This document shows positions 27,543-34,895 of a stretch of DNA of 34,895 nt, one piece after another; within the stretch, counting starts at the first letter, position 1, and each line of letters opens with the position of its first letter. The translations under genes were made by a program, and so were the position numbers. The DNA is from Alkaliphilus sp. NP8 (lineage in GTDB: Bacteria > Bacillota > Clostridia > Peptostreptococcales > Natronincolaceae), in NCBI GenBank assembly GCA_015978205.1, contig JADWMM010000046.1, forward strand, positions 1 through 34,895. The letters are read 5' to 3'. Under the pieces are notes generated by a model that worked only from the letters and a program-made list of their open reading frames with translations, did not search any database and was not told the DNA's origin.

Positions 27543-29501
27543 TTATGATTTCAAATAAGATAATACAGATTCTAAAAGAGAAAAATCAACCTTTTCATTA
27601 TATGAAATATATTCTAAAACATAATGAAAACCTTCTTCTTTAACTAGTGGTACTAAATTATTCTCCATTATATATTCAGAAAGCTCTACTTCAGCAATAG
27701 CTCTTTTATAACCTTGTCTACATTCTTCTAAGTCTACTGATTCACCAGTTTTAATATTCCAAGCTGTACTGTTTTCAAAAACTCCATCTTGTGACATAAT
27801 AAAAATCTTCTCGTCATCGATAAAAGAACCTTTTGCTAAATGAACCTGCTTTGCAACAAAGCCTTCTTTAATATTTAATAAATCTTTTCCTAATGTTTGA
27901 ACTGCATTCTCAACACCTAATAAATTCGCAATAGTTGGGAAGAAATCAATTTGTCCTCCAGCAATTTTTACTTCTTGTTGCACTTCTTCTCCTGGCATAT
28001 GAACAATAAAAGGAACATTAAACATATCGTCTTCTTTATAAGGGCTGCCTAAAAAATTTGAAACCTGTTCATTTGTTTCTTCATTACGCATGTCTAATCC
28101 CTGATGATCACCATATATAATTATAATTGAATCTTCATAAAGATTTTCTTCCTTAAGTTTTTGTATAAAATTTCCTACCTGATAATCTAAATAGTGAACA
28201 GTACTTAAGTAGCTTCCTAATACTGTACCTTCATCAGCTTTTGTTATATTTAAACCTTCATAGTTTTTGTCTTGTAATCCTTCTAAAGTAAAAGGATGAT
28301 GAGATGTTAAAGTAACATAAAAAGAATAAAAAGGGTTTTCTTTTTCTTTTAAATATGAAATAGATTGATTAAATAATTCTGCATCACTTAATCCTATACC
28401 TATCATTTCACCTTCATTAAAATCTTCTAAACTAATAAATTCATCTATTCCTTGAGAAGGGTATATGATTTCACGTCTCCAAAAATTCCCTTCATTACCA
28501 TGAAAGGCTATAGTTTCGTAACCTTTATCCTTTAGCATGCTTGGTAAAGTAGTAAAATCATTTTCTTCAAATGACTGATAACTAAAACTTTTAGTAGATG
28601 GATAAAATCCATTATGAGAAATAAATTCTGCATCAGATGTATTGCCCCAACCTACTTGCTCGTAATAGTTACTAAAATAAATACTATCATTCTGTATTAA
28701 TTTATTTATATTAGGTGTAATCCAGTCATCATTTATTTTTTTGTTAATAACAAAATTTTGAACTGATTCAGCTTGAATTACAAAAACGTTTTTTCCTTCT
28801 GCAACTCCAAAGAATTTTGGATTTAAAGATGTTTCTGCTTCTTTTTCTTTAATTTGTTCAATTATAGTCTCAGCCCGAGCTATATCTACAGTACTTTCCT
28901 TAAATAAATCATATACATCATATAAATGATAATTAATAAGCCCTAAGCTATGGGGTGTATATAAACCATCATTTGCTTTAATAATATTCATATTTAATCC
29001 ACTTGAAATAACTATGCTAGCTAAAATTAAAGTAATTAAAACATTTCTCTGTTTTTTATTCCAAGCTTCTGATTTAATATTTAAAGTATTATTTCTTAAA
29101 TGGTAAATTCCATATATTACTAAATCAATGAAAAATAAAAAATATTCAGGTCTAACTAAAGAAAAAATACTATCTGATACAGGACCTAATTGTCCAACTT
29201 GATAAATACTATGTGCTGGCATTAATGTGAAAAAGTGACTATAATACATAGCATCACCAAAGAAAATTACTGATAATATAAAGTTAGTTCTAATATATAC
29301 CTTTCTTTTATTGGATGTTTTAATTAAAGCTACTGCTCCATAAATACTAATTATAAGTAATAAATTGTGAATACTAACCTTAAATAAATTTCTATCTAAA
29401 TCCATAAAATAATGAAATACAGTTACTTTAATAAATACAAATAATATAAAAAAAAGTAATTCTATAATATTACTTCGATTGCTTTTTAAATTTAAATTCA
29501 T
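27543..29501 (-). CDS. LTA synthase-like phosphoglycerol transferase (sulfatase fold)
   Basis: The product is a 652-residue protein with about five N-terminal membrane helices and a large extracellular sulfatase-fold domain (about 225-580). The catalytic threonine is T288 in GWGNTSDAEF; probable metal ligands are E245 (VIQAESVQ) and D465/H466 (YGDHQG), and TSHHPF holds the histidine pair. LtaS polymerises glycerol-phosphate onto a lipid anchor. Start chosen at ATG 29501 after GGAGGAGAG; the frame runs 32 codons further, but that extension enters the flagellar terminator and is rejected. Whether it makes lipoteichoic acid or modifies another polymer is unresolved. Confidence 0.9.
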   Translation of the reverse strand: MNLNLKSNRSNIIELLFFILFVFIKVTVFHYFMDLDRNLFKVSIHNLLLIISIYGAVALIKTSNKRKVYIRTNFILSVIFFGDAMYYSHFFTLMPAHSIYQVGQLGPVSDSIFSLVRPEYFLFFIDLVIYGIYHLRNNTLNIKSEAWNKKQRNVLITLILASIVISSGLNMNIIKANDGLYTPHSLGLINYHLYDVYDLFKESTVDIARAETIIEQIKEKEAETSLNPKFFGVAEGKNVFVIQAESVQNFVINKKINDDWITPNINKLIQNDSIYFSNYYEQVGWGNTSDAEFISHNGFYPSTKSFSYQSFEENDFTTLPSMLKDKGYETIAFHGNEGNFWRREIIYPSQGIDEFISLEDFNEGEMIGIGLSDAELFNQSISYLKEKENPFYSFYVTLTSHHPFTLEGLQDKNYEGLNITKADEGTVLGSYLSTVHYLDYQVGNFIQKLKEENLYEDSIIIIYGDHQGLDMRNEETNEQVSNFLGSPYKEDDMFNVPFIVHMPGEEVQQEVKIAGGQIDFFPTIANLLGVENAVQTLGKDLLNIKEGFVAKQVHLAKGSFIDDEKIFIMSQDGVFENSTAWNIKTGESVDLEECRQGYKRAIAEVELSEYIMENNLVPLVKEEGFHYVLEYISYNEKVDFSLLESVLSYLKS

Positions 29502-29602
29502 ATTCTCTCCTCCTAACACTAATAGTTTAACATATTTCATCATTTTTTTCATATATATTATATGCCCATATAACTTATGTATATGATTTTTTTCCAAAAA
29601 AA

Positions 29603-29637
29603 GTAAGCTATTCAGTGGAATTCACTTAATAGCTTAC
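29603..29637 (-). terminator. Terminator of the flagellin/fliS operon
   Basis: A 10-bp outer stem (29603-29612 with 29628-29637), a mismatch and a 4-bp inner stem close on a 5-base loop. On the minus strand it is followed by a run of seven T residues. It ends the motility transcript before the LTA-synthase-like gene. Confidence 0.92.
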
Positions 29638-29697
29638 TAATAGTCTACAAATATGCTTTTTTAGTACTATTTTACTATATATTTATTTAAAAGTTTT

Positions 29698-30183
29698 CTA
29701 GCCTTTATTCCATCTATTTCTGTCATCAATTACATGATCATTTAATTGACCTTTACCATAGGTCATACCTGCAACAATAGAAGGCTTACTTTTTTTATGT
29801 GTTTTATTCCCATTTGGAAATACATTTAGTTCTTTTTCACCTAACTCTTGCCAAGCCTCATATAGCGGATTTATTACCTTAATAGCTTCTTCTAGCTTTT
29901 TTTTATCTTGTTTTAGTTCTGCTTCTGTAACTAGTTTATTTATATATACATAAATACTTCTTAAATTATTAGCTATTTCTGAATCTCCCTTAAGAGTGCT
30001 TAATAGTTCTGCTAAAATTTCTCTGATTTTATTAATAGAAGTATTTAATTTTTCTTTATCCTTATTTTCAATATATTCAATAGCAGAATTTATAGTATCT
30101 ATTAATCCATCATATACTATAACCACTAACTGTGCATCATTAGCAGTAGCCACCCGATTAGATAAATATTCTTTTTCTATCAT
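29698..30183 (-). CDS. fliS: Flagellar export chaperone FliS-like protein
   Basis: The 161-residue product is a helical protein with the FliS pattern: an N-terminal NRVATANDAQLVVIVYDGLI segment, then IEYIENKDKEKLNTSINKIREILAELLSTL and SEIANNLRSIYVYINKLV. FliS binds the flagellin C-terminus and prevents polymerisation in the cytoplasm. It carries an extra basic C-terminal tail of about 40 residues (from KTHKKSKPS) that most FliS proteins lack. It lies 58 bases after the flagellin gene, on the same transcript. Confidence 0.8.
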   Translation of the reverse strand: MIEKEYLSNRVATANDAQLVVIVYDGLIDTINSAIEYIENKDKEKLNTSINKIREILAELLSTLKGDSEIANNLRSIYVYINKLVTEAELKQDKKKLEEAIKVINPLYEAWQELGEKELNVFPNGNKTHKKSKPSIVAGMTYGKGQLNDHVIDDRNRWNKG

Positions 30184-30241
30184 TTTTTCACCTCGTTATA
30201 GGCATAATCTATATTCAAATTTATACAAACATTTATTAGAA

Positions 30242-31075
30242 TTAATTTCCTAAAAGCTGTAATATGCTCTGTGGCCTTTGGTTTGCTTGAGCAAGCATTG
30301 AAGTACCTGCTTGAATTAAAACATTGTACTTAGTATACTCTGACATTTCAAGTGCCATATCTATATCTTCTATACGAGATAGAGCAGCCGTTAAATTTTC
30401 TGAAGCATTATCTACATTAGCAATAGTGTGCTCTAGTCTGTTTTGAAGGGCTCCTAAAGTTGAACGTCCATCAGATATTTGTTTAATAGCATCCTCTATT
30501 ATTGTAATCGCTTCAGAGGCTTCATCATTAGTAGTAATATTTATATCTGTTATTTTTAAACCAGAACTCCCCAAACCAGAAGCTTTAATATTAACAAGCT
30601 GAAATTCCATAGTTTCATCTTTATTAGCACCTATTTGTAAAGAAATATCTCCAGATATACTTCCATCACAAATTTTCTTCCCATTAAATTGAGTAGTTTC
30701 TGCTATATTATCTATTTCTTCTACTAATTCACTTATCTCATTTTGTACAGCTGTTAAATCGTCTTCATTATAAGTTCCATTGGAAGCTTGTACTGCTAAC
30801 TCTCTCATACGCTGGAGCATAGAATGCACCTCTTTCATAGCTCCTTCGGCAGTTTGTATTAATGATACTCCATCTAAAGAGTTTCTTGAAGCCATTTTAA
30901 GTCCATTTATTTGGGATTTCATTTTTTCTGAAATAGCCATACCTGCTGCATCATCTGCTGCTCTGTTAATTCTTTTACCAGAAGAAAGTCTTTCTAATAC
31001 ACTTGAAGAAGCGTTTGAATTTCTATTTAACATTCTATGTGCATTAAGTGCTGGTATATTATGATTAATTCTCAT
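30242..31075 (-). CDS. Flagellin
   Basis: The 277-residue product is a short flagellin made almost entirely of the conserved D0/D1 domains: N-terminal MRINHNIPALNAHRMLNRN, LSSGKRINRAADDAAGMAIS, and C-terminal SRIEDIDMALEMSEYTKYN ending ILQLLGN. The variable central domain is reduced to about 60 residues (about 135-195). It is exported and polymerised into the filament. An AAGGGGG ribosome binding site precedes the ATG and a sigma-28-type promoter lies upstream. Confidence 0.98.
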   Translation of the reverse strand: MRINHNIPALNAHRMLNRNSNASSSVLERLSSGKRINRAADDAAGMAISEKMKSQINGLKMASRNSLDGVSLIQTAEGAMKEVHSMLQRMRELAVQASNGTYNEDDLTAVQNEISELVEEIDNIAETTQFNGKKICDGSISGDISLQIGANKDETMEFQLVNIKASGLGSSGLKITDINITTNDEASEAITIIEDAIKQISDGRSTLGALQNRLEHTIANVDNASENLTAALSRIEDIDMALEMSEYTKYNVLIQAGTSMLAQANQRPQSILQLLGN

Positions 31076-31109
31076 TTTATTTCCCCCTTGAGTTTTACTT
31101 ACATTTTAT

Positions 31110-31137
31110 TTATCGACTTTTTAAAATAAAATCTTTA
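31110..31137 (-). promoter_or_regulatory. Sigma-28 (SigD/FliA) promoter of the flagellin gene
   Basis: On the minus strand TAAA (31137-31134), 16 bases, then GTCGATAA (31117-31110) matches the sigma-28 pattern TAAA-N15-GCCGATAA at all but one base plus one base of spacing. The predicted start is about 28 bases before the flagellin ATG. Confidence 0.75.
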
Positions 31138-31163
31138 ATACTATTTTTATAATAATATTTATA

Positions 31164-31445
31164 TTATCTGGATTTTCCTTTTTTTTCATCTACGCTTTCA
31201 ACAAAAACTAGAATTTGTGCCACAATATCATAGAGTTCTGGAGGTATTTCTGTACCTACTTTAAATTGAAGCAATTCTTTCACCAGCCTTTCATCTTCAT
31301 AAATAGCAACCTCATTTACTTCTCCTTTTTCTACAATTCTATCTGCTACTATCCCCTGTCCAGATGCAGTAATAGTAGGAGCTGTATCTTTTTCTAAATC
31401 ATACTTAATAGCTACTGCTTTATTTAATTTATTTTTTTTCTTCAC
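31164..31445 (-). CDS. FlhB C-terminal homologue (FlhX/YlqH-like)
   Basis: The 93-residue product matches the cytoplasmic C-terminal domain of the flagellar export switch FlhB without the membrane part: NKAVAIKYDLEKDTAPTITASGQGIVADRI, then LLQFKVGTEIPPELYDIVAQILVFV. The NPTH autocleavage motif of FlhB is absent. Such proteins can stand in for the cleaved FlhB C-terminal part, or modulate export. As in B. subtilis ylqG-ylqH, it follows a large FliK/YlqG-like gene. Confidence 0.88.
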   Translation of the reverse strand: MKKKNKLNKAVAIKYDLEKDTAPTITASGQGIVADRIVEKGEVNEVAIYEDERLVKELLQFKVGTEIPPELYDIVAQILVFVESVDEKKGKSR

Positions 31446-31554
31446 ATTATCAACTCCACCAAGACTACATTAATTGTTCAAGCCAAAATATAAGTTTAAT
31501 TTCATACTTTATTAATATGTTTTATATGAAGAATATTTTTAATTATTACAAATT

Positions 31555-34212
31555 CTATACTTTAACATCTAATAATTTATTTAATGTACGATGATTTCCT
31601 TCAATTTCTTTTGTCATTGACATTATATTATTATCTTCATCTACTTTAAAAGATAAATCTTTTAACTCATACCCTAAGTCCTCTAAAAACTTATGTAAAT
31701 CTTCAGAATAATTCTCTATAATATTTTTATCTTCTTTATTTTCAAGTCCAATTTTCATAATTATATTTTTATAGTTAACAGCAACATATACGTTCATATT
31801 CCCCATATTATTAGTGTCAAAATTAAGTAATACTGACATATCGTTAGGATCAATTTTTTTACTTCCTTTTTTATCTCTCATAACGTACATTTGAAGATTA
31901 TTAAACTGTTCTCCCATCATTACAGGAAGCTGAAGCAAAGTGTCTTCCCTATTTAAATGCAATTGTAACTCTAAAGAATCTAACAACTTCTCTCCACTTT
32001 TCTGCAAAGATAATCTTTCACTTTGGGATAAAAGAGTAGATTTGTCTTCAATCTCTTTAAGAATTCTAGAAAACTCCTCATATGGCTTTTTTCCTACTTC
32101 TTTTCCTTGTTTAACATGGTCATTTATTTTCATTAAACTATTTTTTAGGTCTTCTACAAGTTTATTTATTTCTTCATTACTATTTTCATTCATTGTATTT
32201 AAAATTTCACTCATCTGTTGTCCTATTTGCTTTTCATTACTTAAGAAAAAAGATAGATTCTGAATTTCTTTTAATGTTAAAGGCATAGCATTTTTCATAA
32301 GTAATGAAATTATACTATCTCTTCTTTGCGGGTTGATTTGTTTTAGAGCATCAACCATATTCTTCATTTTATCTAATGCTTCAGTTGCAACTTCAGGACT
32401 TTTCAAAATCTCTTCAGATCCTACTTTTCCGCTAGAACCATCCGACTTTAAAGAAGATGTTAAATCTGCTAGTTTATTTAAATCAAGTTTTTCTATACTA
32501 TTTCCATCTTCAATAGCCATTTTAAAGCTTTCAGGTGTTAAATTATCTGAAATTCTATCTAAGCTTCTTTTTAACATATATATTTGATTCATATTTTTAT
32601 TGTTTAAACTTATTTCATTTTGAAGTAGAGCTTTAGCTAGTTCAACTTTATCAGTTTGATTAATATTAGAACCTAATTTATCTTCACTAGCTCTTAAATA
32701 AGTTTTAGCAGCTAACTCTAACTCTTTATTTTCATTTTTAACTATATTTTCTAATATGGATTTCAATTCAGATTCAGTAAATTTAGATAAAATTTCTTCA
32801 AATCCATCTATATTTTCTAAATTATTTAACCAACTTTCTGCATTCATATCTCCATCTATTAGTTTTTGAGTATTACTTAAACTTTCTAATGTTATTGGTA
32901 AGTTTAATTTCATATGTAAACTTATTGTTTTTAAATCTAAACTTTCAATTAGCTCTAAAACTTCTAACCTATCAAGACCTATATTTATATTTTCTTCGAC
33001 AGAAAGCTCTGTTACTAAAAGCATATTTGCAATATCTACTACTTCTGTCTTATCTACTTGCATACCAGATGCCATAAGGGCAGCTGTTTTTTCATAATTA
33101 AGATTAGAGCTAAGTTTTCCAATAGCATTTTTAATAGACATAATTCTTTCTATATTTTCTTTAGTTAAATCTAATCCTTTACTTATAACTTCTTTTGAAA
33201 GCTTTACTATATCTTCTGTAGCTTTTATACCCAAATCATTTAATCGAGTTTTAATATCTTCTTCTATTGCTCCCAAATCTGTTTCTGCTGCAGAACTGGC
33301 AGCGCTATAAGCACTATATACTTTACTGCTTATTTTACCAAGGCTTTCTTCTCCTTTTATTGCACTTTTTACTACTGCATTTTTTAATTTATATAAATTA
33401 TCTATAGTTGCTTCCATTTTGTTTTTAACTGTATCTATTAAAGTTTTATCTTCTATATTTTCAATATTCTTAAGCTTTGAAAGTATATTATTTATTTCCT
33501 CAATTTTTTCTTTTGTAGGTTTTATACCTGCTTTGTCTAAAGCTTTAATAATATCTGTAATATCTTTTCCCATCTTATTTCCGTATATTTCTTTAGCTAT
33601 TTTTTCTGCATCTTCCGTAGACATATCTTTTTTTAGCCCTAGAAAACGTAAAAGAGAAAAGGGTCTTTTCTCTCCCTGTACACCTTTCATTTCCTTAAGT
33701 ACTTTTTGAAGAGATTCATTTTCAAAATCAATATCTTTATTTTTAAGCTTAACGATCGTATCATAATCTAGTTGTTCACTTATATTGCCAAGCTGCTTTT
33801 TAGCAGACATAAATGATATTACATTTTCTTTATTAATATCAACACCATGATTATCCAAGGTTTTTACAGCTTGAACACTATCTTCATTTTTGGAAATTTC
33901 TAAAGACTCTAAAATGTAATCGTACTTATTCTTATGGTTTTCAACAAATTCAACTTCATTAAAATTTAAATTCACTATTTCAGACTTTTTTATATTTTGC
34001 TTTTCAATTACCAATTTATTTCCAACTTCACCTTTGATTGGATTCTTTAAAATAAGGTCTAGTGCTTTATCATTACTTATACCTATTCTAAGCTTATCTT
34101 TATTTTTATTTATAGAAAGTAAGGTTCCTTTTATCTTAGAACTACTAGGAGTTCTCATATATGAATTTATTATATTTTTATATGGGTTTTTACCTAATAT
34201 ATTATTATTCAT
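31555..34212 (-). CDS. Large repeat-rich FliK/YlqG-like flagellar-locus protein
   Basis: About 885 residues, mostly helical. The start is placed at ATG 34212, 9 bases after AAAGGGTG; a GTG four codons earlier is less likely. Residues below count from that GTG. At least six degenerate helical repeats share the pattern 'short helix, xGIxxTxENI, helix with K-x2-L' near 117-165, 222-265, 341-392, 430-460, 528-580 and 637-675. The C-terminal ~125 residues (from LQLPVMMGEQF) resemble the FliK-type C-domain of clostridial hook-length or DUF6240-like proteins. No signal peptide. It is followed by the flhB-like gene, as ylqG is by ylqH, and has a sigma-28-type promoter. Function is inferred. Confidence 0.7.
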   Translation of the reverse strand: MNNNILGKNPYKNIINSYMRTPSSSKIKGTLLSINKNKDKLRIGISNDKALDLILKNPIKGEVGNKLVIEKQNIKKSEIVNLNFNEVEFVENHKNKYDYILESLEISKNEDSVQAVKTLDNHGVDINKENVISFMSAKKQLGNISEQLDYDTIVKLKNKDIDFENESLQKVLKEMKGVQGEKRPFSLLRFLGLKKDMSTEDAEKIAKEIYGNKMGKDITDIIKALDKAGIKPTKEKIEEINNILSKLKNIENIEDKTLIDTVKNKMEATIDNLYKLKNAVVKSAIKGEESLGKISSKVYSAYSAASSAAETDLGAIEEDIKTRLNDLGIKATEDIVKLSKEVISKGLDLTKENIERIMSIKNAIGKLSSNLNYEKTAALMASGMQVDKTEVVDIANMLLVTELSVEENINIGLDRLEVLELIESLDLKTISLHMKLNLPITLESLSNTQKLIDGDMNAESWLNNLENIDGFEEILSKFTESELKSILENIVKNENKELELAAKTYLRASEDKLGSNINQTDKVELAKALLQNEISLNNKNMNQIYMLKRSLDRISDNLTPESFKMAIEDGNSIEKLDLNKLADLTSSLKSDGSSGKVGSEEILKSPEVATEALDKMKNMVDALKQINPQRRDSIISLLMKNAMPLTLKEIQNLSFFLSNEKQIGQQMSEILNTMNENSNEEINKLVEDLKNSLMKINDHVKQGKEVGKKPYEEFSRILKEIEDKSTLLSQSERLSLQKSGEKLLDSLELQLHLNREDTLLQLPVMMGEQFNNLQMYVMRDKKGSKKIDPNDMSVLLNFDTNNMGNMNVYVAVNYKNIIMKIGLENKEDKNIIENYSEDLHKFLEDLGYELKDLSFKVDEDNNIMSMTKEIEGNHRTLNKLLDVKV

Positions 34213-34267
34213 CACAATATTCACCCTTTGCTTTTATTATAGATGTTAAACATTATTTTCTATATAC

Positions 34268-34295
34268 TTATCGACATATAACTACTTTTTCTTTA
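34268..34295 (-). promoter_or_regulatory. Sigma-28 promoter of the FliK/YlqG-like gene
   Basis: On the minus strand TAAA (34295-34292), 16 bases, then GTCGATAA (34275-34268): the same two elements and spacing as the flagellin promoter. It lies about 55 bases upstream of the start codon. Confidence 0.7.
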
Positions 34296-34360
34296 GCAAT
34301 GCACTTTTCGCTAAACGTTAATAAATATTTAAAAACATATTTATATAATATGATTTTCAC

Positions 34361-34387
34361 TAAATGTTTTCTTTATTTTACCGATAA
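34361..34387 (+). promoter_or_regulatory. Sigma-28 promoter of the yaaR gene
   Basis: TAAA (34361-34364), 15 bases, then ACCGATAA (34380-34387) gives exact spacing and 7 of 8 bases of the sigma-28 -10. A TATAAT overlapping 34391-34396 could be a second, sigma-A, -10 element. Confidence 0.7.
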
Positions 34388-34425
34388 TATATAATAGAAG
34401 GTAGTGAACAAAGGAAGGTGTTTTT

Positions 34426-34872
34426 ATGGAATCTGTTAAAGGGATTGGACCTATTGAAATGACCAATTTAGTTAATACTTCAAATAAAAAAGCTAAAGTT
34501 GATAATAAAGTATTCGTTGAAAAATTTCAAAATATAAAATCTGATCAAGTTCGAGAGCATCTAGAAAAGTTATTCGATGAAATTAATATCCAATCAGATA
34601 AAATTAGTGAAAGATTACATATAAGTGAAGTAGTACGATATAAGAGCTTAGTAAAAGAATTTTTAGATGTTGCTGTTAAAAATTCTCATCAATTTTCTAA
34701 GCAAAATTTTCTAGATAAAAGAGGGCGCCATAGAGTATATTCTATTGTAAAAAGTGTAGATAGAGAATTAGAAAATATAACTCAAGAATTTTTAAATAAA
34801 GAAGTAGATAGACTAGCAGTAGTTAGAAAGTTAGACGATATTCGTGGTATGCTTTTGGATGTGTTTATGTAA
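34426..34872 (+). CDS. YaaR family protein (DUF327)
   Basis: The 148-residue product is a complete DUF327 protein of all-helical character; the recognisable core runs LFDEINIQSDKISERLHISEVVRYKSLVKEFLDVAV and RHRVYSIVKSVDRELENITQEFL. No enzymatic motif or membrane segment is present. The function of the family is unknown. It is divergent from the motility operon and has a sigma-28-type promoter, which suggests a link to motility. An AAGGAAGG ribosome binding site precedes the ATG. Confidence 0.88.
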   Translation: MESVKGIGPIEMTNLVNTSNKKAKVDNKVFVEKFQNIKSDQVREHLEKLFDEINIQSDKISERLHISEVVRYKSLVKEFLDVAVKNSHQFSKQNFLDKRGRHRVYSIVKSVDRELENITQEFLNKEVDRLAVVRKLDDIRGMLLDVFM

Positions 34873-34895
34873 ACCTTAGGTAGTGTAAATTAATC

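Noticed and set aside
29502..29597. N-terminal extension of the LTA-synthase-like gene
   Set aside because: The extra 32 codons start next to the flagellar terminator and have no ribosome binding site. GGAGGAGAG directly precedes the ATG at 29501.

Overview
The window is chromosomal DNA from a low-GC, anaerobic, flagellated, Gram-positive bacterium, most likely a clostridial or Tissierellales-type Firmicute. The evidence is the strong AT bias, AGGAGG-type ribosome binding sites, a class I hybrid-cluster protein, a clostridial 2[4Fe-4S] ferredoxin, NAD-type glutamate dehydrogenase, Rex, a CIRCE-controlled groESL operon and an FMN-riboswitch-controlled ribU. Genus-level assignment is inference. 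No rRNA, tRNA, CRISPR array or intact mobile element was seen.

Layout. 1-3300: hcp (hybrid cluster protein) and a MATE efflux pump, both on the minus strand; a CRP/FNR-type palindrome sits at -41.5 of a predicted hcp promoter. 3390-3660: the last ~65 codons of a tyrosine recombinase, a relic of a lost element, abutting the groEL 3' end. 3726-5840: groES-groEL with a perfect CIRCE operator. 5960-8750: a DUF554 membrane protein, an OGG-type DNA glycosylase and, on the plus strand, an orphan F420-0:glutamate-ligase-family protein. 8746-11153: an ABC exporter pair. 11353-12918: glutamate dehydrogenase with an operator-like repeat array at its promoter. 12919-14123: a P-loop/Asp23 fusion protein divergent from a ferredoxin, with a near-perfect Fur box between them. 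14161-15600: rex-marR with a Rex-like site over the rex -35. 15601-21167: ydiF-type ABC-F, a DnaA-box cluster, a small ORF, tsaD, another small ORF and the tsaE-tsaB-rimI operon. 21216-22946: a decayed histidine kinase fragment, ribU with its FMN riboswitch and terminator, and a stand-alone membrane domain. 23019-29501: amidohydrolase, tex, a SurA_N lipoprotein and an LTA-synthase-like protein. 29603-34872: a motility block (fliS-like, flagellin, flhB C-terminal homologue, an 889-codon repeat-rich FliK/YlqG-like protein, and yaaR) with three sigma-28-type promoters.

The set groESL / rex / ydiF / tsaD / rimI / tsaB / tsaE matches the Bacillus subtilis ydi-gro neighbourhood. The most interesting signal is in the ydiF-tsaD intergenic region: two perfect TTATCCACA DnaA boxes and several near matches, five of them spaced one helical turn apart. 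As I recall, gcp(tsaD)-ydiF is also one of the few places outside oriC where B. subtilis DnaA binds strongly, so this looks like a conserved DnaA-titration or control cluster. The window holds no obvious defence or biosynthetic island. Its novelty lies in regulatory architecture and in several orphan or fused proteins.
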